This document shows, piece by piece, positions 12,033 to 22,527 of a DNA stretch of 64,000 nt; the first letter of the stretch is position 1; each line of letters opens with the position of its first letter. The notes under the pieces are model-generated. The model was not told the DNA's origin, ran no database searches, and saw only the letters and a program-made list of their open reading frames with translations. Position numbers and translations under genes: made by a program. The stretch is from Modestobacter caceresii (GTDB lineage Bacteria; Actinomycetota; Actinomycetes; Mycobacteriales; Geodermatophilaceae): contig NZ_JPMX01000119.1 in the NCBI RefSeq assembly GCF_000761485.1, forward strand, positions 23,094 to 87,093. Reading direction: 5' to 3'.

Positions 12033-12830
12033 GTGTCCGGAGCCCCCGACCTCCCTGCTGCGCTCGCCGACTTCGGCGCCGCGCAGCTGGCGGCGGTGAT
12101 CATCGCCGTCTACCTGGTCGTGGGGGAGCCGTTCGTCGGGTACGTGCTGCACCGGCGGTTCGAGGGCCGGCTGCGCACCGACCCGGCCGCGCGCCGCTCC
12201 TTCTACCGCCGGCTGCTGGTGCTCGAGTGGGGCCTGGCGCTGGTCGCCCTCGTGGTCTGGCTCGCCGCTCCGGAGGTGAGCGCGGCCGAGGTGGGCCTGC
12301 GCTGGCCGACGGGCTGGCCCGGGGTTGGCACCTGGCTGGCCGTCGTCGTGCTCGGGCTGCTCGTCCTGCTGACCACCCGGGCGCTGCGCGGCGGCGCCGT
12401 GGCCGGGCCGCCGCCGGAGACGCTGCGCCGCACCCGCCCCGGCGAGGCCCGGCACGCCGAGCCCCCGGGGCACTCGACGCTCGCCCTGCTTCCCCGCAGC
12501 CGCTCCGAGCGTCGGCTGTTCGCCCTGGTCGGCGTCACCGCGGGGGTGTGCGAGGAGTGGCTCTACCGCGGCTTCTTCCTCGCCGTGGTGGCCGCGCTGG
12601 CCCCGGGGCTGCCGGCGTTGGTGCTGGTCCTGGTGGCCGCGCTCGCGTTCGGCGTGGCGCACGCGTACCAGGGGCTGGCCGGGGTGGTGACCACCGGCGT
12701 CCTCGGGGGCGTGCTGGCCGGGGTCTACCTGGACACCGGGTCGCTGCTGCTGCCGGTGCTGCTGCACGCCGCGATCGACCTGCGGTTCCTCTTCGTGCCC
12801 TCCTCCGCGCTGCCGGCCGCCGCCCGCTGA
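12033..12830 (+). CDS. CPBP family intramembrane glutamic protease (Abi domain)
   Basis: A 265-residue multi-pass membrane protein. The three conserved CPBP motifs are present in order: CEEWLYRGFF (about 172-181), AFGVAHAYQG with the second His, and LHAAIDLRF with the third His. The family includes CAAX prenyl endopeptidase-like enzymes and bacteriocin-immunity proteins; the bacterial substrate here is unknown. Its GTG lies 12 bases after the rluD stop, so the two are probably co-transcribed. A central loop of about 50 residues after the third helix is Arg/Pro-rich and probably cytoplasmic. Confidence 0.85.
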   Translation: MSGAPDLPAALADFGAAQLAAVIIAVYLVVGEPFVGYVLHRRFEGRLRTDPAARRSFYRRLLVLEWGLALVALVVWLAAPEVSAAEVGLRWPTGWPGVGTWLAVVVLGLLVLLTTRALRGGAVAGPPPETLRRTRPGEARHAEPPGHSTLALLPRSRSERRLFALVGVTAGVCEEWLYRGFFLAVVAALAPGLPALVLVLVAALAFGVAHAYQGLAGVVTTGVLGGVLAGVYLDTGSLLLPVLLHAAIDLRFLFVPSSALPAAAR

Positions 12831-13059
12831 GACCCCGGAGCGGCCGTGACGGAGTGGTCCGGATCGCCGAGACACGTTCTGTCGGACCCTCGGCGTAGAC
12901 CTCCGGAGGTGCGAGGATCGACAGCACCGGTCCCCGTTCGACAGCACCACCGAGCGACACCGCTGAACGGCCTTCCCCGCCGGTCATGAGAACGACCACG
13001 TCGGTCCTGGCTGCCCTGCCTGGCCGGGCCGACGCGACCCGTGAGGAGCACCCCGCACC

Positions 13060-16000
13060 GTGAGCAGCACCCCGTCCTCAGAGAACTTCGTGCACCTGCA
13101 CGTGCACACCGAGTACTCGATGCTCGACGGGGCCGCCAAGCTCGGTGAGGTCACCAAGGCCGCGGCCGACGAGGGCATGCCGGCGCTGGCGATGACCGAC
13201 CACGGCAACGTCTTCGGCGCCTACGACTTCTACAAGACCGCCAAGGCCGCCGGCGTGAAGCCGATCATCGGCATGGAGGGCTACTACACGCCCGGTTCGC
13301 GCTTCGACCGCGCCCCGTTCGACTTCGGCGACAAGCTGATCGACGAGGAGGGCGACGGCGGGTCCAACCGCGGCAAGGCCGCCTACACGCACATGACCCT
13401 GCTGGCCAAGACCACCGAGGGGATGCACAACCTGTTCCGGCTCTCCTCGCTGGCCAGCCTGGAGGGGCAGTACCGCAAGCCCCGCTTCGACCGTGACCTG
13501 CTGGAGAAGTACGGCAAGGGCCTCATCGCGACCACCGGGTGCCCCTCCGGCGAGGTCAACATGTGGCTGCGTGCGGGCAAGGTCGACCGCGCCCGGCAGG
13601 CCGCCGCCGACTTCCAGGACATCTTCGGGCGGGAGAACTTCTACGCCGAGATCATGGACCACGGCCTGTCGATCGAGAAGAAGACCAAGCCCGCCCTGCT
13701 GGAGATCGCCAAGGAGCTCGGCATCCCGCTGCTGGGCACCAACGACCTGCACTACACCCACCGCGAGGACGCCGCCGCCCACGATGCCCTGCTGTGCATC
13801 CAGACCGGCTCACGGCTCAACGAGCCCAACCGCTTCAAGTTCAACGGCGACGGCTACTACCTGAAGTCGGCCGCGGAGATGCGCGCGCTGTTCTCCGAGC
13901 ACCCCGAGGCCTGCGACAACACCCTGCTGATCGCCGAGCAGTGCGAGGTGACCTTCACCGAGGGCGCCGACCTGATGCCCAGGTTCCCGCTGCCCGAGGG
14001 CGAGGACGAGACCTCCTGGTTCATCAAGGAGGTCGAGGCCGGGCTGCACAAGCGCTACCCCGCCGGCATCCCCGACCACGTGCGCAAGCAGGCCGACTAC
14101 GAGGTCGGGATCATCACCCAGATGGGCTTCCCGGGGTACTTCCTCGTGGTCGCCGACTTCATCAACTGGGCCAAGGACAACGGCATCCGGGTCGGCCCGG
14201 GCCGCGGCTCGGCCGCTGGGTCGATGGCCGCCTTCGCCATGGGCATCACCGACCTCGACCCGCTGCAGCACGGGCTGATCTTCGAGCGGTTCCTCAACCC
14301 CGAGCGCGTCTCCATGCCCGACGTCGACATCGACTTCGACGACCGCCGCCGCGGTGAGGTGATCCGCTACGTCTCGGAGAAGTACGGCGAGGAGCGGGTC
14401 AGCCAGATCGTCACCTACGGCACGATCAAGGCCAAGGCCGCGATCAAGGACGCCGCCCGGGTGCTCGACCGGCCCTACTCGGTGGGCGATGAGCTGACCA
14501 AGCTGATGCCCCCCGGCGTCATGGGCAAGGACATCCCGCTGTCGGGGATCTTCGACCCCAAGCACGAGCGCTACAAGGAGGCCGGGGAGTTCCGGGCCCG
14601 CTACGAGTCCGACCCGGGCGCGGCCGAGGTCATCGACCAGGCCCGCAAGCTCGAGGGGCTGAAGCGGCAGTGGGGCGTGCACGCCGCCGGCGTCATCATC
14701 GGCCGGTACCCGCTGATCGACAGCGTGCCGATCATGCGCCGCGAGGCCGACGGCGCGGTGATCACGCAGTTCGACTACCCGACCTGCGAGACCCTCGGCC
14801 TGCTCAAGATGGACTTCCTGGGCCTGCGCAACCTGACCGTGATCGACGACGCGCTGCGCAACATCGTCATCAACGGCAAGGACCCGGTCGACCTCGACGA
14901 GATCAGCAAGGACCTCACCGACAAGAAGACCTATGAGCTGCTCGGGCGCGGCGACACCCTGGGGGTCTTCCAGTTCGACGGTGGCCCGATGCGGTCGCTG
15001 CTGCGGCTGATGCGCCCGGACAACTTCGAGGACATCTCCGCCGTCGGCGCGCTTTACCGGCCCGGCCCGATGGGCGCGAACTCGCACACCAACTACGCGC
15101 TGCGCAAGAACGGCCAGCAGGAGATCACCCCGATCCACCCGGAGCTGGCCGAGCCGCTCGAGGAGATCCTGGGTCAGACCTACGGCCTGATCGTGTACCA
15201 GGAGCAGGTCATGGCGATCGCGCAGAAGGTCGCCGGGTACTCCCTCGGCAAGGCCGACCTGCTCCGCCGCGCGATGGGCAAGAAGAAGAAGTCGGTGCTG
15301 GACGCCGAGTACGTCGGCTTCGAGGCCGGCATGAAGGCCAACGGCTTCTCCGCCGCCGCGGTCAAGACGCTCTGGGACATCCTGGTCCCGTTCGCCGACT
15401 ACGCGTTCAACAAGGCGCACTCGGCGGCCTACGGGCTGGTCTCGTACTGGACCGCCTACCTCAAGGCCAACTACCCGGCCGAGTACATGGCCGGGTTGCT
15501 CACCAGCGTGGGCGACGACAAGGACCGCCGACCGGTGTACCTGGCCGAGTGCCGCCGGATGGGCATCAAGGTGCTCCCGCCGGACGTCAACGAGTCCTCC
15601 TGGGACTTCACCGCCGTCGGCACCGACATCCGCTTCGGCATGGCCTCGGTGCGCAACGTCGGGCACAACGTCGTCGACTCGATCGTGCGGGCGCGCGAGG
15701 AGAAGGGCGCGTTCAAGGACTTCGCCGACTTCATGCGCAAGATCGACACGGTGGCCTGCAACAAGAAGGTCATCGAGTCCCTGGCCAAGGCCGGGGCCTT
15801 CGACTCCATGGGCCACTCCCGGCAGGGCATCGCGGCGATCCACGCCAACGCCGTCGACCAGGCGATGGGTGTGAAGCGCAAGGAGGCCGAGGGGCAGTTC
15901 GACCTCTTCGGCAGCTTCGGCGAGACCGCCGACGACCCGTTCGGCTCCTCGCTGGACATCGCGATCCCCACCGCCGACTGGTCGAAGTCGGAGAAGCTGG

Positions 16001-16617
16001 TGTTCGAGCGGGACATGCTCGGCCTCTACGTCTCCGACCACCCGCTGCACGGGGTGGAGCACGTGCTCACCTCGCACGCCGACACCGCGCTGGCCGAGAT
16101 CATCTCCGGCGGGGTCGAGGACGGCGCGAACGTCACGATCGCCGGCATCCTCACCGCGGTCGGCCCGCGTACGAACAAGCAGGGCGCCCCGTGGGCCATC
16201 GCCACCATCGAGGACCTCGAGGCCGGGCTGGAGGTGCTGTTCTTCCCCAAGACGTGGGAGCAGGTCCAGGACAAGGTGGTCCGGGACCAGATCGTGGTGG
16301 TCAAGGGCCGGATCAACCGCCGGGACGACACCCCCTCGCTGTTCGCCTCCGAGGTGTACGTCCCCGAGGTCACCGACGGCCCCCGCGGGCCGGTACTGGT
16401 CTCGATGCCGGCGTCCCGCTGCACGCCACCGGTGGTGGAGCGTCTCCGCGAGGTGCTGGGCAGCCACCCGGGCACCACCGAGGTACAGCTCAAGCTGCTC
16501 AACGGCGGCCGCGAGACGGTCCTGCGGCTGGACCAGGGGCTACGGGTCCAGCCCAGCACCGCGCTGATGGGCGACATCAAGGCACTGCTGGGTCCGACCA
16601 GCGTCGCCCTCCTGTGA
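13060..16617 (+). CDS. dnaE: DNA polymerase III alpha subunit (DnaE1)
   Basis: The replicative DNA polymerase, 1185 residues. The N-terminal PHP domain (1-~215) starts FVHLHVHTEYSMLDG and keeps its metal-binding His/Asp residues (MTDHGNVFG, GTNDLHYTH), so it may act as the proofreading exonuclease as shown for mycobacterial DnaE1. The polymerase aspartates lie in MPDVDIDFDDRRR (about 420-426) and KMDFLGLRNLTV (about 585). A helix-hairpin-helix region and an OB-fold (about 1010-1090) follow. It starts at GTG with TGAGGAG upstream. Gene order lspA-rluD-dnaE is typical. The gene is followed by a hairpin and a DUF2567-like gene. Confidence 0.97.
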   Translation: MSSTPSSENFVHLHVHTEYSMLDGAAKLGEVTKAAADEGMPALAMTDHGNVFGAYDFYKTAKAAGVKPIIGMEGYYTPGSRFDRAPFDFGDKLIDEEGDGGSNRGKAAYTHMTLLAKTTEGMHNLFRLSSLASLEGQYRKPRFDRDLLEKYGKGLIATTGCPSGEVNMWLRAGKVDRARQAAADFQDIFGRENFYAEIMDHGLSIEKKTKPALLEIAKELGIPLLGTNDLHYTHREDAAAHDALLCIQTGSRLNEPNRFKFNGDGYYLKSAAEMRALFSEHPEACDNTLLIAEQCEVTFTEGADLMPRFPLPEGEDETSWFIKEVEAGLHKRYPAGIPDHVRKQADYEVGIITQMGFPGYFLVVADFINWAKDNGIRVGPGRGSAAGSMAAFAMGITDLDPLQHGLIFERFLNPERVSMPDVDIDFDDRRRGEVIRYVSEKYGEERVSQIVTYGTIKAKAAIKDAARVLDRPYSVGDELTKLMPPGVMGKDIPLSGIFDPKHERYKEAGEFRARYESDPGAAEVIDQARKLEGLKRQWGVHAAGVIIGRYPLIDSVPIMRREADGAVITQFDYPTCETLGLLKMDFLGLRNLTVIDDALRNIVINGKDPVDLDEISKDLTDKKTYELLGRGDTLGVFQFDGGPMRSLLRLMRPDNFEDISAVGALYRPGPMGANSHTNYALRKNGQQEITPIHPELAEPLEEILGQTYGLIVYQEQVMAIAQKVAGYSLGKADLLRRAMGKKKKSVLDAEYVGFEAGMKANGFSAAAVKTLWDILVPFADYAFNKAHSAAYGLVSYWTAYLKANYPAEYMAGLLTSVGDDKDRRPVYLAECRRMGIKVLPPDVNESSWDFTAVGTDIRFGMASVRNVGHNVVDSIVRAREEKGAFKDFADFMRKIDTVACNKKVIESLAKAGAFDSMGHSRQGIAAIHANAVDQAMGVKRKEAEGQFDLFGSFGETADDPFGSSLDIAIPTADWSKSEKLVFERDMLGLYVSDHPLHGVEHVLTSHADTALAEIISGGVEDGANVTIAGILTAVGPRTNKQGAPWAIATIEDLEAGLEVLFFPKTWEQVQDKVVRDQIVVVKGRINRRDDTPSLFASEVYVPEVTDGPRGPVLVSMPASRCTPPVVERLREVLGSHPGTTEVQLKLLNGGRETVLRLDQGLRVQPSTALMGDIKALLGPTSVALL

Positions 16618-16624
16618 AGGGGCA

Positions 16625-16646
16625 CCCCGTCCTCCTCGGGACGGGG
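16625..16646 (+). terminator. dnaE terminator hairpin
   Basis: An 8-bp stem CCCCGTCC/GGACGGGG with a six-base loop, starting seven bases after the dnaE stop. Confidence 0.6.
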
Positions 16647-16723
16647 CCGGCGGTGGGCCCCCGCACGGGTGCGCTGGGTCGGGCCGCGGGAGCGCGCACA
16701 GCCGGGCCAGCGACACTGGACCG

Positions 16724-17446
16724 GTGACCGATCCCCGCACCGCCGGGCCGGTACCGGGTGCGCCGGCCGGTCCCGGCGCCCCGCCGGCGTCCCGGCAGGC
16801 GCCACCCCCACCGGGCTGGGCGCCCCGGCAGCCGGCGAGCCGGGCCGGGTGGGGGCCCGGTCTGCGCGGCGGTCGCGCCGACCTGCGGGCCGGGCTGGTC
16901 ACCGTCCTGGCGTTGACGGTCGCCGGCCTGGGGGCCGGTGCCCTGTGGGCCTGGCTCGCCCCGCGGGTCGACTACCGGGTCACCGAGGGCCAGCTCGTGC
17001 CGGTGGTCGGGGTGCCGAGCGCCGAGGTGTTCATGGCCGACGACGGCGTGTACGTCCTCGTGCTGGCCGGGCTGGGGCTCGTGGCCGGCGTCCTGGTGTG
17101 GCTGGTGCGCAGCCGCCGTGGGGTGCCCGCGCTGGTCGGCCTGGCCACCGGGATGGTCGGTGCTGGTGTCGTCGCCTGGCAGCTGGGGGAGTGGCTGGGG
17201 GCCGGGCCCACCGAGGCGGAGCTGACCGAGGTCGGGGCGACGGTCACCACCGGCGTCGACCTGGGCGCGACCGCGGCGCTGGCCGTCGGCCCCTTCGTCG
17301 CCGTCCTCACCTACCTGGTGGCCACCGCGCTCACGCCGGACGACGACCTCGGCCGCCCCGACGACGGTGCCCCGCGACCGGAGCACCAGCTGCCGCTCCG
17401 CCCGCCGCTCCCGCCGGTGCCACCGGCAGCTCCCCGCCGCCTCTGA
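16724..17446 (+). CDS. DUF2567-like membrane protein
   Basis: A 240-residue protein of unknown function. Residues 1-50 are a Pro/Gly/Arg-rich cytoplasmic tail. Four hydrophobic segments follow (about 58-79, 103-126, 132-150 and 182-205), with an extracytoplasmic loop DYRVTEGQLVPVVGVPSAEVF between the first two that resembles the mycobacterial DUF2567 proteins. The C-terminus is again Pro-rich. A GACACT box (16712-16717) lies six bases before the GTG, so the transcript may be leaderless. It is convergent with the LON-domain gene across a repeat hairpin. Assignment to DUF2567 is from recall and should be treated as probable. Confidence 0.65.
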   Translation: MTDPRTAGPVPGAPAGPGAPPASRQAPPPPGWAPRQPASRAGWGPGLRGGRADLRAGLVTVLALTVAGLGAGALWAWLAPRVDYRVTEGQLVPVVGVPSAEVFMADDGVYVLVLAGLGLVAGVLVWLVRSRRGVPALVGLATGMVGAGVVAWQLGEWLGAGPTEAELTEVGATVTTGVDLGATAALAVGPFVAVLTYLVATALTPDDDLGRPDDGAPRPEHQLPLRPPLPPVPPAAPRRL

Positions 17447-17449
17447 GGT

Positions 17450-17503
17450 CCCCTTGCAGGGTCCCGCCGCGAGCCTGCGAGCGGCGGGGGCAAGGGGGTC
17501 CTT
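17450..17503. repeat. Intergenic hairpin repeat, copy A (bidirectional terminator)
   Basis: A nested inverted repeat: CCCCTTGC (17450-17457) pairs with GCAAGGGG (17490-17497), and CCCGCCGC (17463-17470) pairs with GCGGCGGG (17481-17488). It shares the core GCAGGGNCCCGCCGCGAG and the ending GGTCCTT with copies at 22449-22525 and 38343-38402. It sits three bases after one stop and two bases before the convergent stop, so it probably ends both transcripts. Confidence 0.8.
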
Positions 17504-17505
17504 CT

Positions 17506-18453
17506 TCAGTTGGGGGTCAGTGGAGTGGCGAACTGGCGCAGCGGCACCGGGACCGCCCCGAGGGTCCGCAGCAGGGTGAGCTCCCGGCGCAGCATCCGGG
17601 ACTCCATGGCCAGGCGGCGGCGCGTCGCGGACTCGGCCAGCAGCGCCTGCCGGTCCTCGGTGGTCAGCAGGGCCACCGAGGCCACCAGGTAGGACAGCCC
17701 CCGCGCGTCGTCACTGACCTCGCGCAGCAGGGCCGCGGTGTCGGCGATCCCGGCCGGGGCGGCGTCGTCCTCGGGCACCAGGTCGTCGGAGGTCAGTGCG
17801 TCCAGCACCTCGTCCGGGAGCCCGTCGCCGCCGCCCTGGCGGATGGCGACGTCGGCGACGTACCGGGCGAACAGGTCGCGGACGTTCCCGGCCAACAGCT
17901 CCAGCGAGCCGCGGGCCACCTCGGTCACGACGTCGTCGGGCTCCAGCCCGGGGGCGGTGTCCACGCCGATCAGCCCCTCGGCGTCCCCAGCGGCCTCCTC
18001 GGCCGCCTCCTCCTCGTCGAGCCACTCGACGACCGCGCGCAGGTACGTCGGCGGGGCGCCGGCGCCGGCGTCGGTCTCCCCGCCGCCGGCGGGCACCGCG
18101 TGCTCGTCCAGGTCGGCGGGCGCCAGGACCTCGAGCAGCCGGAAGCGCTCATCGCCGACGGCCACCACCTGGTACCCACCGTCGGACTGGGGTGCGACGA
18201 CGCGCAGCGCCGCGGTGCAGCCCACGTCGAACAGGGCCTCGGCAGGCGAGACGCGGTCCACCTCCCAGCCCTGGCGGATCGCCACGACCCCGAACCGGCG
18301 CGGTGTCCCCTCCGGGAGCGCGGAGAGGTCGGCGACGAGCTGGCGGTACCGGGGCTCGAAGATCTGCAGCGGCAGGACCACGCCGGGGAAGAGCGGGGTC
18401 TCCAGGGGGAACAGCGGGATGACCTCCCGGCCTGCGGTCCCGTCCTCGCCCAC
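17506..18453 (-). CDS. LON substrate-binding domain protein
   Basis: A 315-residue protein whose N-terminal ~215 residues match the LON substrate-binding (LON N-terminal) domain: [29 protein letters not shown] is followed by [12 protein letters not shown]. It lacks the AAA and protease domains of Lon, so it is a stand-alone LON-domain protein of unknown cellular role, perhaps in protein quality control. The C-terminal ~100 residues are helical and include two ~10-residue Leu/Arg-rich amphipathic stretches. GTG is preceded at six bases by TAGGCT on the minus strand, which indicates a leaderless transcript. It is divergent from hisD with about 80 bases between starts. Confidence 0.85.
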   Translation of the reverse strand: MGEDGTAGREVIPLFPLETPLFPGVVLPLQIFEPRYRQLVADLSALPEGTPRRFGVVAIRQGWEVDRVSPAEALFDVGCTAALRVVAPQSDGGYQVVAVGDERFRLLEVLAPADLDEHAVPAGGGETDAGAGAPPTYLRAVVEWLDEEEAAEEAAGDAEGLIGVDTAPGLEPDDVVTEVARGSLELLAGNVRDLFARYVADVAIRQGGGDGLPDEVLDALTSDDLVPEDDAAPAGIADTAALLREVSDDARGLSYLVASVALLTTEDRQALLAESATRRRLAMESRMLRRELTLLRTLGAVPVPLRQFATPLTPN

Positions 18454-18459
18454 GCCGGG

Positions 18460-18500
18460 AGCCTACGGGCAGCGGGGCCGGTGCACCCGCCGTCTACCGT
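18460..18500. promoter_or_regulatory. Divergent promoter pair: LON-domain gene (-) and hisD (+)
   Basis: TAGGCT on the minus strand (18465-18460) sits six bases before the LON-domain GTG. TACCGT on the plus strand (18495-18500) would start hisD with a leader of about 28 bases that includes its GGAGG site. The two -10 boxes are only 29 bases apart, so both -35 regions overlap and expression of the two genes may interfere. Confidence 0.55.
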
Positions 18501-18533
18501 GGGGTGTTCTCCCGTCGTACCCGGAGGTGCTCC

Positions 18534-19850
18534 GTGCTGTCCCGCATCGACCTGCGTGGTCCTGCTCTGCCCGGGCCGCGTGAGCTCGCCCAGCTGCTGC
18601 CGCGCGCCGGCGTCGACATCGACTCGGTGCTGGACGTCGTCCGGCCCATCTGCGACGACGTGCGGCTGCGCGGCGCGGAGGCGGTCCGCGAGATCACCGC
18701 GCGGCTGGACGGCGTGGACGTCCCGGACATGGCCGTGCCGCAGGCCGCGCTGGACGAGGCGCTGGCCACCGTCGACCCCGCGGTGCGCGCCGCCCTGGAG
18801 GAGTCGATCCGCCGGGTGCGGATCGTGCACGCCGACCAGCGCCGGACCGACGTCACCACCGACGTGGTGCGCGGCGGCACCGTCACCGAGCGCTGGGTGC
18901 CGGTGCGCCGGGTCGGGCTGTACGTGCCCGGCGGCCTGGCCCCGCTGCTGAGCTCGGTGGTCATGAACGTCGTCCCGGCGCAGCTGGCCGGCGTCACCTC
19001 GATCGCGGTGGCCAGCCCGCCGCAGCGGGACAACGGCGGCCTGCCCGACCCCGGGGTGCTCGCGGCGTGCGCGCTGCTGGGCGTCACCGAGGTGTACGCG
19101 GTCGGCGGGGCCCAGGCGATCGCCGTCTTCGGCTACGGCGCCGGCTCCTGCGCGCCGGTCGACCTGGTCACCGGGCCGGGCAACGTCTACACGACCGCGG
19201 CGAAGCGGCTGCTGCGTGGCCTCGTCGGCATCGACTCCGAGGCCGGCCCGACCGAGGTCGCCATCCTGGCCGACGACACCGCCGACCCGGTGCACGTCGC
19301 CGCCGACCTGATCAGCCAGGCCGAGCACGACCCGCTGGCCGGTGCGGTGCTGGTCACCACCAGCGAGGAGCTCGCCGACGCCGTCGGTGAGCTGCTGCCC
19401 GGACAGGTGGCGGCCACCAAGCACAGCGACCGGATCACCACCGCGCTCGGGGGCACCCAGTCGGGCATCGTGCTGGTCGACGACCTGGACGCCGGGCTGG
19501 CCGTGGTCGACGCCTACGCCGCCGAGCACCTGGAGATCCAGACCCGCGATGCCCGCGAGGTGGCGATGCGGGTGCGCAACGCCGGCGCCGTCTTCGTCGG
19601 CCCGTGGGCGCCGGTCTCCCTCGGCGACTACGCCGCCGGCTCCAACCACGTGCTCCCCACCGGCGGCTGCGCCCGGCACTCCAGCGGGCTCAGCGTCCAG
19701 ACGTTCCTCCGTGGGATCCACGTGGTCGAGTACGACGAGCAGGCCCTCGCCGAGGTCGCCGGGCACATCGACGCCCTGGCCGGAGCCGAGGACCTGCCGG
19801 CACACGCCGCCGCGGTGCGGGCCCGGCAGCAGTCGCCGTCCCGGTCGTGA
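18534..19850 (+). CDS. hisD: Histidinol dehydrogenase
   Basis: Zinc-dependent enzyme for the last two steps of histidine synthesis, oxidising histidinol to histidinal and histidine with NAD. 438 residues from a GTG with GGAGG seven bases upstream; an in-frame start at 18504 overlaps the promoter and is rejected. Motifs are [53 protein letters not shown]-type [12 protein letters not shown], and ISQAEHDP; the zinc and catalytic residues lie in LISQAEHDP and YAAEHLEIQ. First gene of the his operon; its stop overlaps the hisC start. Confidence 0.97.
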   Translation: MLSRIDLRGPALPGPRELAQLLPRAGVDIDSVLDVVRPICDDVRLRGAEAVREITARLDGVDVPDMAVPQAALDEALATVDPAVRAALEESIRRVRIVHADQRRTDVTTDVVRGGTVTERWVPVRRVGLYVPGGLAPLLSSVVMNVVPAQLAGVTSIAVASPPQRDNGGLPDPGVLAACALLGVTEVYAVGGAQAIAVFGYGAGSCAPVDLVTGPGNVYTTAAKRLLRGLVGIDSEAGPTEVAILADDTADPVHVAADLISQAEHDPLAGAVLVTTSEELADAVGELLPGQVAATKHSDRITTALGGTQSGIVLVDDLDAGLAVVDAYAAEHLEIQTRDAREVAMRVRNAGAVFVGPWAPVSLGDYAAGSNHVLPTGGCARHSSGLSVQTFLRGIHVVEYDEQALAEVAGHIDALAGAEDLPAHAAAVRARQQSPSRS

Positions 19851-20964
19851 CGGCGATGGAGGCGCTCCCGCTGCGGCCGGAGCTGCGTGGCCGGTCGCCG
19901 TACGGCGCGCCGCAGCCACCGGCCGAGCACCGGCTCAACACCAACGAGAACCCGCACCCGCTGCCCCCGGCGCTGCTGGCGGACCTCCAGGTGGCCCTGG
20001 CCGAGGCGGCCACCGGCCTCAACCGCTACCCCGACCGGGACGCCACGGCGTTGCGGGCCGACCTGGCCGCCTACCTCACCCGCACCAGCGGCGAGCGGGT
20101 CGCCCCGGCGCAGGTGTGGGCGGCCAACGGCTCCAACGAGGTGCTGCAGCAGGTGCTGCAGACCTTCGGCGGTGCGGGTAGGACGGCGCTGGGCTTCACC
20201 CCGTCCTACTCGATGCACCCGATCCTCAGCGCGGGCACCGGCACCGCCTGGGTCGACGGGCACCGCCGCGCCGACTTCACCATCGACCCGGCGGCCGCTG
20301 CCGCCCAGGTGCGCGAGGTGCGGCCGGACGTCGTCTTCGTGACCAGCCCGAACAACCCGACCGGCACCGCGGTGGAGCTGGACACCATCGCCGCGCTGTA
20401 CGAGGTCACCGACGGCGTCCTGGTCGTGGACGAGGCCTACACCGAGTTCGCCCGCACCGGCACGGTCTCGGCGCTCTCGCTGCTGCCCGGGCGCCCACGG
20501 CTGATCGTCAGCCGCACGATGAGCAAGGCGTTCGGCATGGCGGGGCTGCGGCTGGGCTACCTGGCCGCCGACCCCACCGTGGTCGACGCGCTGCAGCTCG
20601 TCCGGCTGCCGTACCACCTCAGCTCGCTGACCCAGGCCGCGGCGCGGGCCGCGCTGGCGCACACCGAGCAGCTGCTGGCCACGGTCGCCCTGGTCAAGGC
20701 CGAGCGCGACCGGATCGTCGCCGCGCTGCCCGCAATGGGGCTGACCAGCGTGCCCAGCGACGCCAACTTCGTGCTGTTCGGGCACTTCACCGACTCCGCC
20801 GCGGCCTGGCAGGCGCTGCTGGACCGCGGGGTGCTCGTGCGCGACGTCGGCCTGCCCGGCTGGCTCCGGGTCACCGCCGGCACGACCGAGGAGACCGACG
20901 CGTTCCTCACCGCGCTGGGTGAGGTCGCACCGGCGCACCGCAGCTCTCTGGGAGGATCGCCGGC

Positions 20965-20968
<4 letters not shown>
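19847..20968 (+). CDS. hisC: Histidinol-phosphate aminotransferase
   Basis: PLP enzyme that transaminates imidazole acetol phosphate with glutamate in histidine synthesis. 373 residues. The N-terminal motif [12 protein letters not shown], the substrate site NPNNPTGT-like [19 protein letters not shown], and the PLP lysine in [17 protein letters not shown] are all present. I chose the GTG that overlaps the hisD stop (GTGA); an ATG nine bases on is an alternative. The frame is open upstream inside hisD but that part is not hisC. The end overlaps hisB by four bases. Confidence 0.95.
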
Positions 20969-21561
<593 letters not shown>

Positions 21562-21565
21562 GCTC

Positions 21566-21742
21566 GTGAGCTTCGGCGTCGCGCTCATGGTCCTCGGCGG
21601 GTTCCTGCTCGGCGGCGCGTACAGCATCTTCCGGGCCGACTCCGACACCGACGGGCGCACCGGGGTGCAGGTGGCCTTCGCCGTCATCCTGCTGGTCGCC
21701 GCGCTGCTGGCGACGGCGGCCGGCGTCCTGCGCCTGGTCTAG
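21566..21742 (+). CDS. Small two-helix membrane protein in the his operon
   Basis: A 58-residue protein with two predicted transmembrane segments ([18 protein letters not shown] near the N-terminus and [23 protein letters not shown] at the C-terminus) and a short polar loop [15 protein letters not shown] do not recognise the family. The GTG start lies four bases after the hisB stop, so it is likely translated with hisB. Length, coding bias and hydrophobic pattern support a real gene. It could be an accessory of histidine biosynthesis or just an operon passenger. Confidence 0.65.
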   Translation: MSFGVALMVLGGFLLGGAYSIFRADSDTDGRTGVQVAFAVILLVAALLATAAGVLRLV

Positions 21743-21796
21743 GGGACGGTCGCCCCGCAGCCCGGGAATGCCGGCGGGCCGCAGAGGGCTGGTGGG

Positions 21797-21802
21797 TAGC
21801 GT
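21797..21802 (+). promoter_or_regulatory. -10 box (TAGCGT) of hisH
   Basis: TAGCGT sits seven bases before GTG 21810, matching the leaderless pattern in this window. It suggests that hisH has its own promoter in addition to any read-through from hisD. Confidence 0.5.
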
Positions 21803-21809
21803 GGCAGCT

Positions 21810-22448
21810 GTGAAGAAGGTCGTCGTCCTCGACTACGGGTCGGGCAACCTGCGCTCGGCAGAGCGCGCACTGACCCGGGTGGGCGCCGACGTGACCGTGT
21901 CCGCCGACCCGGAGGTCGCGCTCGAGGCCGACGGTCTCGTCGTCCCCGGGGTGGGCGCCTACGCCGCCTGCATGGACGGGCTGCGGGCCGTCGACGGGCC
22001 CAAGGTCATCGGCCGGCGGCTGGCCGGTGGGCGTCCGGTGCTCGGCATCTGCGTGGGCATGCAGATCCTGTTCGAGCGGGGCGTCGAGCACGGCCAGGAC
22101 ACCGAGGGCTGCGGTGAGTGGCCCGGCGTCGTCGAGCAGCTGCACGCGCCGGTGCTCCCGCACATGGGCTGGAACACCGTCTCCTCGCCGGCGGGCTCGA
22201 AGCTCTTCGCCGGCCTGGAGGGGCAGCGCTTCTACTTCGTGCACTCCTACGGGGTGCGGGAGTTCCCGCTCGCCGAGCCCGGCGTCACCGGCCGGCTGAC
22301 CCCGCCGGCGGTCACCTGGGCCGAGCACGGCGACCGGTTCGTCGCCGGGGTGGAGAACGGGCCGCTGTCGGCGACCCAGTTCCACCCGGAGAAGAGCGGC
22401 GACGCCGGCGCCGCACTGCTCACCAACTGGCTCGACACGCTCGACTGA
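21810..22448 (+). CDS. hisH: Imidazole glycerol phosphate synthase, glutamine amidotransferase subunit
   Basis: Releases ammonia from glutamine for HisF, making imidazole glycerol phosphate and AICAR. About 212 residues. The oxyanion and phosphate motif is [18 protein letters not shown], the catalytic Cys is in [13 protein letters not shown], and the catalytic His and Glu are in [11 protein letters not shown] chose GTG 21810 (VKKVVVLDY) because TAGCGT lies seven bases upstream; GTG 21801 would overlap that box and adds three residues. The partner hisF is at 26538, separated by an unrelated operon. Confidence 0.93.
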   Translation: MKKVVVLDYGSGNLRSAERALTRVGADVTVSADPEVALEADGLVVPGVGAYAACMDGLRAVDGPKVIGRRLAGGRPVLGICVGMQILFERGVEHGQDTEGCGEWPGVVEQLHAPVLPHMGWNTVSSPAGSKLFAGLEGQRFYFVHSYGVREFPLAEPGVTGRLTPPAVTWAEHGDRFVAGVENGPLSATQFHPEKSGDAGAALLTNWLDTLD

Positions 22449-22525
22449 CGAAGGACCCCCTCCTCCCGGCCCCGCTGCAGGGGCCCGCCGCGAGCTCGCG
22501 AGTGGTGGGGGGCAGCGGGGTCCTT
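22449..22525. repeat. Intergenic hairpin repeat, copy B (bidirectional terminator)
   Basis: This copy begins right after the hisH stop and ends three bases before the stop of the convergent SDR gene. It opens with GAAGGACCCC and closes with GGGGTCCTTC, an outer inverted repeat, around the shared core GCAGGGGCCCGCCGCGAG, then CGCGAGTGGTGGGG. See copies A and C. Confidence 0.8.
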
Positions 22526-22527
22526 CA

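Noticed and set aside
17450..17503. CRISPR-like repeat
   Set aside because: Copies are single, far apart, palindromic and tied to stop codons; there are no spacers or cas genes.
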